DNA of 38,176 bases, taken from the NCBI GenBank assembly GCA_902363875.1, contig CABJBO010000022.1:1-38176 (forward strand). The letters are read 5' to 3'. Positions within the stretch are counted from its first letter, which is position 1; every line of letters begins with the position of its first letter. The notes below the pieces were generated by a model. The model was not told where the DNA came from. It saw nothing but the letters and a program-made list of their open reading frames with translations, and ran no database searches. This stretch comes from Coriobacteriaceae bacterium. Lineage in GTDB: Bacteria; Actinomycetota; Coriobacteriia; Coriobacteriales; Coriobacteriaceae. This document shows positions 24,837 to 33,610 of the stretch, piece after piece. A program made the position numbers and the translations under genes.

Positions 24837-25961
24837 ATGGCACGTGTGCACAACTTCTCAGCTGGCCCGGCCGCGCTGCCTACCAGCGTGCTCGCCGAGA
24901 TCGCCGACGAGATGATGGACTACCACGGTTGCGGCATGTCCGTGCTCGAGATGAGCCATCGATCTAGCATGTACCAGCAGATCATCGACGACGCCGAGGC
25001 AACCCTGCGCCGCCTGCTGAGCATCCCCGATAACTACCGTGTTCTGTTTTTGCAGGGCGGCGCCACGCTGCAGTTTGCGGGCATCCCGATGAACCTCATG
25101 CGCCGCGGCCGCGCCGGCTACGTCGTGACCGGCAACTTCGCCAACAAGGCGTACAAGGAAGCCGCCAAGTACGGCGAGGCCGTGCTGCTCGCGAGCTCCG
25201 AGGACGCCAATTTCGACCGCATTCCCGCCATGGCCGACATCAACGCGCGCATTGCCGCCGAGGCCGCGGGCGGCGGGCTCGACTACGTCTACATCTGCCA
25301 GAACAACACCATCTTTGGCACCATGTACCACGAGCTGCCTAACTTCGGCGACGTACCGCTGGTCGCCGATGTCTCGAGCTGCTTTTTGTCGCAGCCGCTC
25401 GACGTCGAGCGCTACGGACTCATCTACGCCGGCGCTCAGAAAAACGCCGGCGCCGCGGGCGTCACCGTGGTTATCGTGCGCGACGACCTGATCGCCGACG
25501 GTCCAGCCTTTGCGCAGACGCCGCAGTACATGGACCTTAAGACCCAGGCCGCCAAGGGCTCCATGCTCAACACGCCCAACACCTTTGGTATCTACGTGTG
25601 CGGCAAGGTGTTCCGTTGGGTTGAGCAGACCGGCGGACTTGCCGCCATGGCCGAGCGCAACTGGGCCAAAGCCAACCTGCTCTATGACTTGCTCGAGCAA
25701 AGCGAACTGTTCCATGGCACCACGCAGGCCGACAGCCGCTCCATCGCCAACGTCACGTTCCGCACCGGCGATGCCGACCTCGACGCCGCCTTTGTCGCAG
25801 GCGCGGCCGAGCACCAGATTCAAAACGTCAAGGGCCATCGCCTGGTGGGCGGCATGCGCGCCAGCGTGTACAACGCCGTCACCATGGAAGACGTGCAGGC
25901 GCTGGCCTCGTACATGAAGGACTTCGAAGCGCAGCATAGTTTGAGCCCGCGATCTAACTAG
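24837..25961 (+). CDS. serC: Phosphoserine aminotransferase
   Basis: SerC, 374 aa, a class V PLP aminotransferase converting 3-phosphohydroxypyruvate and glutamate to phosphoserine and 2-oxoglutarate; it can also serve vitamin B6 synthesis. Signatures are the N-terminal NFSAGPAALP, the FLQGGATLQF loop, and AGAQKNAGAAG with the PLP lysine at about residue 202. Length and both ends match the family. GAGGGG precedes the ATG. serA follows 72 bp downstream on the same strand, so the two form a serine biosynthesis unit. Confidence 0.97.
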   Translation: MARVHNFSAGPAALPTSVLAEIADEMMDYHGCGMSVLEMSHRSSMYQQIIDDAEATLRRLLSIPDNYRVLFLQGGATLQFAGIPMNLMRRGRAGYVVTGNFANKAYKEAAKYGEAVLLASSEDANFDRIPAMADINARIAAEAAGGGLDYVYICQNNTIFGTMYHELPNFGDVPLVADVSSCFLSQPLDVERYGLIYAGAQKNAGAAGVTVVIVRDDLIADGPAFAQTPQYMDLKTQAAKGSMLNTPNTFGIYVCGKVFRWVEQTGGLAAMAERNWAKANLLYDLLEQSELFHGTTQADSRSIANVTFRTGDADLDAAFVAGAAEHQIQNVKGHRLVGGMRASVYNAVTMEDVQALASYMKDFEAQHSLSPRSN

Positions 25962-26033
25962 CCCGCAACGCGCGGGCCGACCAGCCACTTCAAACCACCC
26001 TGCTTAGATCAAAACCTGCTAAGGAGTTTTTCC

Positions 26034-27197
26034 ATGCGTAAGATTAAGACCATCGACGACATCACTAAAGACGGCAAAGTCGAGTTTGGCGAGGGCTACG
26101 AGTTTGTGGGCACCGCCGAGGAGGCCGACGCCATCCTGATGCGCTCGACCGACCTGCACGGCTACGAGCTGCCTGAGGGCATCCGCGCTATCGCCCGCTG
26201 CGGCGCCGGCGTCAACAACATTCCCGTCGAGGAATATGCCAAGAAGGGCGTCGTCGTCTTTAACTCCCCCGGCGCCAACAGCAATGCCGTCAAGGAGCTT
26301 GTCCTGGGCATGCTGGTGCTCTCGAGCCGCGGCGTGGTGCAATCGATGAACTGGGTGCGTGACAACGCCGACGACCCCGAGATTCAGGTCGATGCCGAAA
26401 AGGCCAAGAAGGCCTTTGTGGGCCGCGAGCTCAAGGGCAAGCGCATCGGCGTCATCGGCCTGGGCAACGTGGGCTCCAAGGTCGCCAACGCCTGTGTCGA
26501 TCTGGGCATGGACGTCTACGGCTACGACCCGTTCATTTCCGTCGAGCACGCATGGGTGCTGAGTCGCGAGGTGCAGCGCGTGGGCACGCTCGAGGACCTC
26601 TGCCGCGGCTGCGACTACCTCACCGTGCACGTGCCCAGCAAGGCCGATACCATCGGCATGATCAGCACCGAGCAGATTAACCTGCTGGCGCCCGACGCCG
26701 TGCTCATCAACTACGCGCGCGAAACCATCATTGACGAGGACGCCGTCGACGCTGCCCTGCGCGAGGGCAAGCTCAGCTGGTTTAGCTGCGACTTTGCCAC
26801 GCCCAAGACCGTCAAGATGCCCAACACGTTTATCACCACGCATTCGGGCGCCGGCACCGGCGAGGCCGAGGCCAACTGCGCCGACATGGCCATCAGCGAG
26901 CTCAAGGATTACCTGGAAAACGGCAACATCGCGCACAGCGTCAACTCCCCCGCCTGCAGCATGGGCAAGGCGCGCGCCGCAAGCCGCATTGCCTGCCTGC
27001 ATGCCAACGTGCCCAACATGATCGGCCAGATCACGGCCATTCTCGCCAAGGACAACGCCAACGTGCAGCGCATGACCAACGAGTCCGCTGGCGAGAACGC
27101 CTACACCATGTTCGACACCGATGAGCACCTGGACGGCAGCACGATCGAGGCACTTAAGCAAATTCCGTCGATGTATCGTGTGCGCGTGATTAAATAG
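26034..27197 (+). CDS. serA: D-3-phosphoglycerate dehydrogenase
   Basis: SerA, 387 aa, oxidising 3-phosphoglycerate to 3-phosphohydroxypyruvate with NAD+, the first step of serine synthesis. The Rossmann motif GLGNVG is at about residues 142-147; the catalytic Arg lies in LINYARETIIDE and the His in TTHSGAG. The C-terminal ~75 residues form an ACT-like domain (NVPNMIGQITAILAKDNANV), a likely site of serine feedback. This is the compact form without the long ASB domain. AAGGAG lies 8 bp before the ATG. A strong terminator follows. Confidence 0.96.
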   Translation: MRKIKTIDDITKDGKVEFGEGYEFVGTAEEADAILMRSTDLHGYELPEGIRAIARCGAGVNNIPVEEYAKKGVVVFNSPGANSNAVKELVLGMLVLSSRGVVQSMNWVRDNADDPEIQVDAEKAKKAFVGRELKGKRIGVIGLGNVGSKVANACVDLGMDVYGYDPFISVEHAWVLSREVQRVGTLEDLCRGCDYLTVHVPSKADTIGMISTEQINLLAPDAVLINYARETIIDEDAVDAALREGKLSWFSCDFATPKTVKMPNTFITTHSGAGTGEAEANCADMAISELKDYLENGNIAHSVNSPACSMGKARAASRIACLHANVPNMIGQITAILAKDNANVQRMTNESAGENAYTMFDTDEHLDGSTIEALKQIPSMYRVRVIK

Positions 27198-27234
27198 CGC
27201 CGGCGCCAATCCTGCCAGACAGACCACGAAGCCC

Positions 27235-27272
27235 ATTCGCCCCCCGTTTTCACGAAACGGGGGGCGAATTTC
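27235..27272 (+). terminator. Intrinsic terminator after serA
   Basis: A perfect 15-bp stem, ATTCGCCCCCCGTTT (27235-27249) with AAACGGGGGGCGAAT (27255-27269), has a 5-nt loop and is followed by TTTCG. Outer CACGAA/TTCGTG can extend the stem. Confidence 0.85.
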
Positions 27273-27289
27273 GTGCTCCCGGCGACTTG

Positions 27290-27468
27290 AAAAGTGCTAC
27301 CCAGAACAAGTTGTTTCGGATAATCGACAGTGAGGCCCTAGTCGCTAAGCACAACTGCTTTTACAAACAGCTTTATCAGGGGTTTTAGTAGGTAAAAAGC
27401 GATCTCTATATGCCAAATTGAAGTTGACTGTCCATTTTCCGAAATAACTTGTTCTGGGTAGCACTTTT
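27290..27468. repeat. 179-bp element with 31-bp terminal inverted repeats
   Basis: The left end (27290-27320, AAAAGTGCTACCCAGAACAA...) and the right end (27438-27468) are reverse complements over 31 bp with a single mismatch. The 117-bp middle is A/T-richer than its surroundings and has no ORF. The size and layout recall a MITE or a large extragenic palindrome; no transposase gene is present. It fills most of the gap between the serA terminator and the next gene. Confidence 0.8.
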
Positions 27469-27546
27469 TAAGCCAATTCCAAGAAACAATTGAAGCCTTT
27501 TCGCGACCAAAACCCTAGCTCACGCGACCGTTTTCCACCTGCACGG

Positions 27547-28596
27547 CTACATTCCCGCCCAATCGATAAAAATCTCCTCACGAAGCCGCCGTTCGAGCAC
27601 CTGCTGCCGCGGCGTCTTGTCTTTCAACGGCATATCGAGATAGGACATGATGAGTTCCATCACTACGCGGAAGGCATCGGAGTCGACTAGCTGACCATAG
27701 GTCATCAGAACGACGGGATATCCCATCGTTTGCAAGGCCGTCGTTCGATCGGAGTCAGAGATCTTGGATTCTATGGATCCGTGTATGGCTTTACCCTGGC
27801 ATTCAACAAGGCACTCTCGGCTGCCGTCCTTATTTGCCAGCAGGATATCGGCGTAGCGCCTATCAAGCCCCGAAATCAGGCGGGCGCTGCGCGTCATGCG
27901 AATCTCGACATTATTGGTAAGGCGCAGCCCTTCGCCGCCGCGCAACCTCGTAAGGCCAAACAGCATCGATGCCTGGACCTCGAGCGGCGATGCCGCCACC
28001 CCCGGAATGCATTTTGCGGCACGTGTGAACGATTTAGCACCACGGAGCCCCTGGATCTTATTGGCGAACTTCGTAAGTTCAGTGAGCTCGATCAAGGGCG
28101 GTCGTTTCCACAAGTCCGTTGGATTCCCCGAGGCATCCTTTACGTTTTCCCAGCCCGACCGTGCGTCACCCCACCGGCCCCCGTATGCCTGCTCAAGTGC
28201 CGACTTTACCTGAGGCGCAATCTTGCACACGGCAAAGGTGCCGCACATCTCATACATGCACATGATCAGACGCTCGTTTGAGACCGAGGAAGCCAGGGTC
28301 AGCAGGGTAAAGAGCGGGGACGCGACATCGAGGCCAAACTCTGTCTGTCGCACGGAGCCAAACGGCCTCTCTCCGTTCCAAACATGCCTGACAATGCGAT
28401 CGCCCTTACGTCCGCAGCTGCCCTGCGCCAACACGTGTAACGGGGTGCCCAGGAAATGCGTGACGAGCGGATGCTCACATAGGTGCTCCCTGCGCGGATC
28501 GTCCGCAGAATCGGGCAGGTCCGGCATTATTGCCAAGACCTGTGGAGGTATCCGGTGATACCGAAAGGCAGATATGTCGCACAGCATGTCGTCCAT
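27547..28596 (-). CDS. Vsr/DUF559-like endonuclease-fold protein, copy 1
   Basis: A protein of about 349 aa, not named. The C-terminal part has the pattern seen in DUF559/Vsr-like proteins of Coriobacteriia: SPLEVQASMLFGL, then DRRYADILLANKDG, VECQGKAIHG, a DSDRTTALQTMGY helix and VVLMTYGQLVDS. The Asp and the E-C-Q-G-K could be nuclease residues (D...ExK). It shares this layout with the gene at 36895-38103. The frame is open far upstream, but that part is antisense to the M20 gene; ATG 28596 or 28587 gives a family-like N-terminus (MLCDISAFRYHR). No clear ribosome binding site supports either. Its activity is unproven. Confidence 0.65.
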   Translation of the reverse strand: MDDMLCDISAFRYHRIPPQVLAIMPDLPDSADDPRREHLCEHPLVTHFLGTPLHVLAQGSCGRKGDRIVRHVWNGERPFGSVRQTEFGLDVASPLFTLLTLASSVSNERLIMCMYEMCGTFAVCKIAPQVKSALEQAYGGRWGDARSGWENVKDASGNPTDLWKRPPLIELTELTKFANKIQGLRGAKSFTRAAKCIPGVAASPLEVQASMLFGLTRLRGGEGLRLTNNVEIRMTRSARLISGLDRRYADILLANKDGSRECLVECQGKAIHGSIESKISDSDRTTALQTMGYPVVLMTYGQLVDSDAFRVVMELIMSYLDMPLKDKTPRQQVLERRLREEIFIDWAGM

Positions 28597-28750
28597 GAAG
28601 GGTACGTACCCGCTGCGTCGCTTGTAAACCCGCTCGGACGGCAAACGCGCTGGCTCGGCCTGCGAACGGTAAATACTGCCACGCCCACGTCGCGGATCTC
28701 TCAGGAGGCTTACAATCGGTTTGGAAAGCAAACTGATTGTGAGGTTGCAT

Positions 28751-29971
28751 ATGGTTGATGAGGACTTTGCCTGGCGGCTTGCGCAGGAGCTTGTGCGGAT
28801 CGACAGCTCAGACCCGGGCGCGTATGAGGATGAAATTGAGCGCTTCATTAAGAGGCTCATTGAGCAGCAGCTGGCACAACTTGATAGTTCTGCGCTCGAT
28901 GCCGTGCAGATTGAGGAGCTCGAAGTGCTGCCCGGGCGCCGCAACCTTAAAGTCACCGTGCCGGGCCAAAGCGACGAGCCGCGGCTGATCTATATCTGCC
29001 ACATGGATACCGTCACCTTGGGCGATGGCTGGGACGCAGACATCGCACCGCTTGGGGCGGTTGTGCGCGACGATAAACTCTATGGCCGCGGTGCCTGCGA
29101 TATGAAGGGTGGCCTGGCCTGCGCTATTGCCGCACTGATCCATACGCTCGAGCGCGTGGCGGCGGATGGCGCGTTGCCCCGCCGCGGCTTTTCGCTCATC
29201 TGCTCGGTCGACGAGGAAGACTTTATGCGCGGCTCAGAGGCCGCGATCGATGCCGGCTGGGTCGGCTCGCGTGAATGGGTGCTGGACACCGAACCCACCG
29301 ACGGACAGATTCAGGTGGCGCACAAGGGGCGCACGTGGTTCGAGATTGAAATGGCTGGCGTAACGGCGCATGCGAGCCAGCCGTGGAAGGGCGCGGATGC
29401 CGTCGCCGCCATGGCCGAGGTCGTGTGTTCGCTCCGTCGCGTGTTTGTGGCGCTGCCCGCGCACGATGAACTGGGGTCTTCGACCATCACGTTTGGCCAA
29501 ATCGAGGGCGGATATCGCCCCTATGTCGTGCCCGACCGCGCCAAAGTCTGGGTCGACATGCGTCTGACCCCGCCGACCGATACGGCCGCCGCGACGCGCA
29601 TGGTAGAGCAGGCCATCGCCGTCGCCGAAGCCGCCGTTCCCGGTTGCCATGGCAGCTACACCGTGACGGGCGACCGCCCCGCCATCGAGCGCGACCCGAA
29701 CTCTCCCCTTCTAGCAGCGCTCAAGCGTGCCGCCGATGACGTGACGGACGCGGACACGACCGTCGGCTTCTTTACCGGCTACACCGACACCGCCGTCATT
29801 GCCGGCAAGACAGGCAACCGCAATTGCATGAGCTACGGTCCCGGGTCGCTCGCGCTCGCACACAAGCCCAACGAATATGTGCCCCATGCCGATATCGTTC
29901 GTTGTCAGCAGGTGCTAATCGCGCTCGCCGATAACGTGCTCTGGGACGCGAGCGGCCAAGTTGGGGCATAA
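28751..29971 (+). CDS. M20 family metallopeptidase (ArgE/DapE/CPG2-like)
   Basis: A 406-aa zinc-dependent M20 amidohydrolase. Metal ligands are visible: HMDTV (H84, D86), GACDMKGG (D117), SVDEEDF (the E-E pair) and a late HKPNEYV. A dimerisation domain lies around VAHKGRTWFEIEMAGVTAHASQP. The family removes N-acyl groups or C-terminal residues from amino acids and peptides; the substrate cannot be told from the sequence. The ATG at 28751 is preferred because TGAGG precedes it and the upstream residues do not match the family. It is followed 39 bp later by the DUF1015 gene and may share a transcript with it. Confidence 0.88.
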   Translation: MVDEDFAWRLAQELVRIDSSDPGAYEDEIERFIKRLIEQQLAQLDSSALDAVQIEELEVLPGRRNLKVTVPGQSDEPRLIYICHMDTVTLGDGWDADIAPLGAVVRDDKLYGRGACDMKGGLACAIAALIHTLERVAADGALPRRGFSLICSVDEEDFMRGSEAAIDAGWVGSREWVLDTEPTDGQIQVAHKGRTWFEIEMAGVTAHASQPWKGADAVAAMAEVVCSLRRVFVALPAHDELGSSTITFGQIEGGYRPYVVPDRAKVWVDMRLTPPTDTAAATRMVEQAIAVAEAAVPGCHGSYTVTGDRPAIERDPNSPLLAALKRAADDVTDADTTVGFFTGYTDTAVIAGKTGNRNCMSYGPGSLALAHKPNEYVPHADIVRCQQVLIALADNVLWDASGQVGA

Positions 29972-30010
29972 TAAGCCGCGAACAAACCGACTCGTGCGTT
30001 AGGACCGCCC

Positions 30011-30694
30011 ATGAAAGCACTTCCGTTTCCCTGCATCCGCCCGGCTCAGGACCGCGTACTCGAGGCGCTGCCTGCAATGGGCAGCATCCTGAGCGGCAAC
30101 GATGCTCTGCGCGGAGCCCTTGCCGATGGCCTGATGCTCAAGGACCCGGGTGCGGCGTATTACGTGTACGAATGCTCGGGCGAGCCGGGACGCGTGACGG
30201 GTGTCGTGGCGATCTGCCCGACGAGTGTACTTGCGGACGGCAAGGGCGATGGCAGCGCCGACGTGGCCGCCGCCGCGCGCGCGATCGCCGAGCTCAAGGT
30301 GCAGCCGCGCCCCGTGTCGCTCGCCTACGAGGCCTCGCCCGTCATGGATATCATCCTGTGCGCCGCCAAAGAGGGCGCGTCGCTCTACGCCGTCACCGAC
30401 CCCGCGGGCATTACGCACCGCGCGTGGGAGGTCAAGCGCGAGGACGCCGTCGGGGCCATCCGCGCTATGCTCGACCAAGCACCGGAGCCGGCACTGACCG
30501 ACGACCCCGCCTACGCCGCCGCTCTGACCGGGGCGTCGCAGCTGCTGGCCGATGAGGCCCGTGCCGCCGGAACGTACACCGGCAAGGAGCCGTTCAACTT
30601 TACCGTTGCCGTGCTCTTCCCCGCCGCGCAGGTCAGCGGCGCCGCGCCGCAAGTTCCGACAGGTCTGCTCACGCACCAGGTCGCGCGGTTCTAG
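30011..30694 (+). CDS. Short DUF1015 family protein
   Basis: A 227-aa protein resembling part of DUF1015: the N-terminal FPCIRPAQDRVLEALP fits the family opening, and YYVYEC is a family-like segment. Typical members are ~400 aa and often sit with serC-serA in Firmicutes, which agrees with serC-serA being only 3 kb away. Here the protein is about half length, so either a short lineage form or a reduced domain. No catalytic function is known. The start is supported only weakly; the downstream terminator is strong. Confidence 0.6.
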   Translation: MKALPFPCIRPAQDRVLEALPAMGSILSGNDALRGALADGLMLKDPGAAYYVYECSGEPGRVTGVVAICPTSVLADGKGDGSADVAAAARAIAELKVQPRPVSLAYEASPVMDIILCAAKEGASLYAVTDPAGITHRAWEVKREDAVGAIRAMLDQAPEPALTDDPAYAAALTGASQLLADEARAAGTYTGKEPFNFTVAVLFPAAQVSGAAPQVPTGLLTHQVARF

Positions 30695-30739
30695 CAAGAC
30701 CAGACCGCCCAGCACAAAAATCGGCAGCTCAACAAACAG

Positions 30740-30780
30740 GGGGCGGAGATGCAGCAGGTACATGTATCTCCGCCCCTTTT
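30740..30780 (+). terminator. Intrinsic terminator after the DUF1015 gene
   Basis: GGGGCGGAGAT (30740-30750) pairs with ATCTCCGCCCC (30766-30776), followed by TTTT. The histidine phosphatase gene converges on it from the other side. Confidence 0.85.
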
Positions 30781-30822
30781 GCGTCGAGAAGTAAGTCGGC
30801 GACCCGCACCGCCACGCCCAAA

Positions 30823-31458
30823 CTACCCGCGCTGCGGACCCGCGGCAGCCACGAGCGGCTCAAGCCCCAGCTCGCGCGCGTAGTCTTCCTGCGTAAAGAT
30901 CTCAACCAGTTCAAACGTATCGGTCGTATCGTCAAACACGAAATGCAGCACTGAGCAGTTGCCTGGCACGCGTTCGCGCTCGTCGGCCGCCGCGCCCCGC
31001 ACGTGGTCCAAAAACTCCTTGATAGCTGAGCCATGACTTACCGCGAGCACGCACGTATGGTCCGGACGCTGCATAAGATCGGTCAGCGTCGCCACCATGC
31101 GCGTGCGCACCTGGATCTGGCCCTCGCCGCCAAACTGCCGATAGAAGTCGCGCCACGGGCGCTCGGGCATAAGCATCACGCGCTCGGCCTCAAAGTCGCC
31201 AAAGAACCACTCACGCAGGCCGTCCAGGCGCTCGTACGCCAAGCCCGGCCACAAGTTGGCGATAGTCTGCTCGGTGCGATGAAGCGTAGAGGTGTAGGCA
31301 TGATCGGGCTCAATGCCGCGCGCACGTAAAAACATGCCGGCGCGCGCCGCCTGGTCGCAACCCAGCTGCGTAAGCGGCGAGTCACTCCACCCCTGAATGA
31401 TACGCTTAAGGTTGAATATCGTCTGTCCATGACGGACCAGATACAGATCTTTATTCAT
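30823..31458 (-). CDS. Histidine phosphatase family protein, copy 1
   Basis: A 211-aa phosphoglycerate-mutase-like phosphatase. The catalytic LYLVRHGQT is at residues 5-13 and the second histidine is in AVSHGSA. The fold and length fit the branch-1 histidine phosphatases (broad phosphomonoesterases, cobalamin CobC-like or PGM-like); no cobalamin genes are nearby, so the substrate is unknown. The ATG at 31458 has GAAAGGA 6 bp upstream. It lies 17 bp after the stop of the second histidine phosphatase on the same strand; the two look like a tandem duplication in one operon. Confidence 0.88.
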   Translation of the reverse strand: MNKDLYLVRHGQTIFNLKRIIQGWSDSPLTQLGCDQAARAGMFLRARGIEPDHAYTSTLHRTEQTIANLWPGLAYERLDGLREWFFGDFEAERVMLMPERPWRDFYRQFGGEGQIQVRTRMVATLTDLMQRPDHTCVLAVSHGSAIKEFLDHVRGAAADERERVPGNCSVLHFVFDDTTDTFELVEIFTQEDYARELGLEPLVAAAGPQRG

Positions 31459-31475
31459 AGGGGTCCTTTCGTTCG

Positions 31476-32018
31476 TTACCAACCCAAGAGCGAAAACGCC
31501 CCGTCGCAATAGCCAAAATGAAGCACGGCACCGTTGTCGGGTAGCTCTCCCCCGCCAGTCACATACTCAAGAAACTCCTGGCAGGCTGAGCCGTGGGAAA
31601 CCGCCAGCACGCAGTCGTGCTGCGGCCTGGCCATGATGCGGGACAGCGCCGCGACCATGCGCGACTGAAGCTGCACTTCCGACTCACCGCCAAAGGCCAC
31701 CGGATAATCGCCCCAGGGCTGCGGCGGCATCTCGCGATTTGATGTGCCCTCCAGCGAGCCAAAATGCCACTCACGCAGGTCATCGACCAGCTCAATGGAA
31801 CGGCCCTCGCCAACGATAAGCTCGGCCGTATGCCGCGCCCGGCCCAACGGCGAGGAATACACATGATCAAAGGCCACGCCACGCGCCGCAAACGCCGTAC
31901 GCGCCGTCAGCGCCTGCTCGCGCCCGCGCGCCGTAAGCGGCGAATCGTGCCAGCCCTGCAAAATGCTCTGCACATTGAGCTCAGTCTGCCCATGCCGCAC
32001 CAAATACAGATCTGCCAC
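31476..32018 (-). CDS. Histidine phosphatase family protein, copy 2
   Basis: A 180-aa paralogue of the downstream gene. The catalytic LYLVRHGQTELN is near the N-terminus, SSPLGRARHTAEL is the typical second helix, and VSHGSA carries the second His. The start is GTG at 32018, because GGGAGG lies 5-10 bp upstream and the frame before it is unlike the family and runs through an intergenic hairpin. Substrate unknown. Confidence 0.87.
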   Translation of the reverse strand: MADLYLVRHGQTELNVQSILQGWHDSPLTARGREQALTARTAFAARGVAFDHVYSSPLGRARHTAELIVGEGRSIELVDDLREWHFGSLEGTSNREMPPQPWGDYPVAFGGESEVQLQSRMVAALSRIMARPQHDCVLAVSHGSACQEFLEYVTGGGELPDNGAVLHFGYCDGAFSLLGW

Positions 32019-32035
32019 ACACCCTCCCCTCGTAC

Positions 32036-32066
32036 CACCACAAAGGGGACAGGAGCCTTTGTGGTG
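32036..32066. repeat. Intergenic hairpin with 11-bp arms
   Basis: CACCACAAAGG (32036-32046) and CCTTTGTGGTG (32056-32066) are perfect complements with a 9-nt loop. The sequence resembles bases 33-53 at the window start. It lies between the nitroreductase and histidine phosphatase genes; with no T-run on the minus strand it is a poor terminator for them. Confidence 0.6.
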
Positions 32067-32101
32067 ATTTTGCCGCCGGATTGCACCGCAACGACGCACA
32101 A

Positions 32102-32773
32102 CTACAGCAGCACGTCGGCAAGCGGACGCTTGGGTACGTGGTGCACCTGCGCCTCGTCGCGCCAATAATTGATGGAGCCGTCGGGGTTGGAATCGATCGC
32201 ATCGATCACCTGTGTCTCGGCCGGAACGCCAAACGCCATGATCAGCTTGAGCTCATACTTGTCGTTATTGAGCCCCATGGCATCGATCGCGCGGGGCGTA
32301 AAGGCCTTGAACATGCAGGCTGCCACCTCGGGCGTGGCGCTGCGGGCGGCGAGCATCATCGTCTGCGCGGCAATGCCCGTGTCGACCTCGGTAATGGGAG
32401 CGGCGGGCTTGCCCGGAACGGCGCGCTCGGCCAAAATCGCGATGTAGCCGGTCGGACGCTCGCCCTCATCGGGACCCGGCCAATCCTTGAGCGCACCGGC
32501 CCACGCGAGCTCATCAAATACGCGCGCGCAGTCCTCTGCACCGCTCACCACATGAAAGCGTAGGCGCTGAGCGTTGGCGCCGCAGGGAGCCAGGTGCGCC
32601 AGTTCCGCCAGCTCGAGCAAAAACTCGCGCGGCACGCGCATGGACTCGTCAAAGCGGCGGCACGTGCGGGCGCGGCGAACCAACGCATCGAACGCGTCCA
32701 GGCCGAGCTTTTCGCAACCTTGCTTTGCCATCGACTCCACGCTCGACGGCACCACGGGAACTGCTTTGTTCAT
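32102..32773 (-). CDS. Nitroreductase family protein
   Basis: A 223-aa FMN-dependent nitroreductase-like protein. The RRARTCRRFDESMRVP segment is the usual N-terminal FMN phosphate-binding region, followed by LAHLAPCGANAQRLRFHVV; ITEVDTGIAAQTMMLAA is the central helix. Members reduce nitroaromatics, quinones or flavins with NAD(P)H; the substrate here is not known. The ATG at 32773 has a G-rich upstream stretch. The gene is divergent from the DUF308 gene with a 234-bp gap that holds nothing I can identify. Confidence 0.85.
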   Translation of the reverse strand: MNKAVPVVPSSVESMAKQGCEKLGLDAFDALVRRARTCRRFDESMRVPREFLLELAELAHLAPCGANAQRLRFHVVSGAEDCARVFDELAWAGALKDWPGPDEGERPTGYIAILAERAVPGKPAAPITEVDTGIAAQTMMLAARSATPEVAACMFKAFTPRAIDAMGLNNDKYELKLIMAFGVPAETQVIDAIDSNPDGSINYWRDEAQVHHVPKRPLADVLL

Positions 32774-33007
32774 AGGGACCCCCCAATAAAACCCAATTGT
32801 TCTTAAGAAAATCTAACCTAAAACGTAGGCAATTACACTCAACGGCATAATGTTCCACAGCTGTTGAATATCCTACATCCAAACGGGAACAAAGGTAACA
32901 ATTCGGGAAGATGAGGCTCCCATTCGCCCTTCCCGCCCCACGCGACGGTGCCCTTGGGCGATACTGGTTGCAGGAGCTGCGGCTTAGCCGCACGGAAAGG
33001 AGACATC

Positions 33008-33610
33008 ATGGGCATCTTTAAGACCGATGACAAGCAATCGAGCGCGTTTGGATTTGACAAGAAAAGCATGGCAGGCAAGGCCGTCAAGGCCGTGCGCTGG
33101 ATTTACGCCATCACGGGCGTCTTGGCGCTCGTCGCCGGCATCGCACTGCTGTTTGCGCCCGCCAAGTCCCTCGTCTTCCTAACGACCGTCTTGGGCTTCT
33201 ATTTTGTGATCACGGCCGCGATCAGGCTGTTTACCGCTGTTTTCGAGCCGCTGCTGCCCACCGGCTGGCGCGTTACGAGCATCATCTCCAACCTGCTCAT
33301 CATTCTGGGCGGCGTGGTGATCCTGCGCAACCAGGCCTTCTCGACCGCGACGCTCACCACGCTCGTGGTGGTCGTCGCCGGCTTTGGCTGGATCGTCGAG
33401 GGCGTCATGTCGATTCTGGAATCTGAGCTTTCCGCCAACCGCGCCCTCGCCATCCTGAGCGGCGCACTCTCCATCATTGCGGGCATGTTCGTGTTTATCT
33501 ATCCGCTGTGGTCGGCCAAGATGCTCGTCATCTTTAGCGGTGCCGCGCTGCTGGTGTTTGGCGTGACGCTCATTGTCCGCGCCATTCAGTTTGGCAAACT
33601 GGTGCGCTAG
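33008..33610 (+). CDS. DUF308 (HdeD-like) membrane protein
   Basis: A 200-aa protein with about six hydrophobic segments arranged as three pairs, as in the DUF308/HdeD family, preceded by a short hydrophilic N-terminus of ~30 residues. HdeD is linked to acid resistance in E. coli, but for most members no function is known. AAAGGAG lies 6 bp before the ATG at 33008. The next gene starts immediately after its stop codon, so the two are probably translated together. Confidence 0.85.
   Translation: MGIFKTDDKQSSAFGFDKKSMAGKAVKAVRWIYAITGVLALVAGIALLFAPAKSLVFLTTVLGFYFVITAAIRLFTAVFEPLLPTGWRVTSIISNLLIILGGVVILRNQAFSTATLTTLVVVVAGFGWIVEGVMSILESELSANRALAILSGALSIIAGMFVFIYPLWSAKMLVIFSGAALLVFGVTLIVRAIQFGKLVR

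Noticed and set aside
24858..25988. Long minus-strand open frame opposite serC
   Set aside because: It is a mirror frame of a high-G+C gene; His/Val/Gly-rich composition and no family resemblance.
26019..27236. Long minus-strand open frame opposite serA
   Set aside because: Same reason: a shadow of the third-position G/C bias of serA.
28597..28956. N-terminal extension of the Vsr/DUF559-like gene, copy 1
   Set aside because: It is antisense to the start of the M20 peptidase gene and has Ser-rich, shadow-frame composition.
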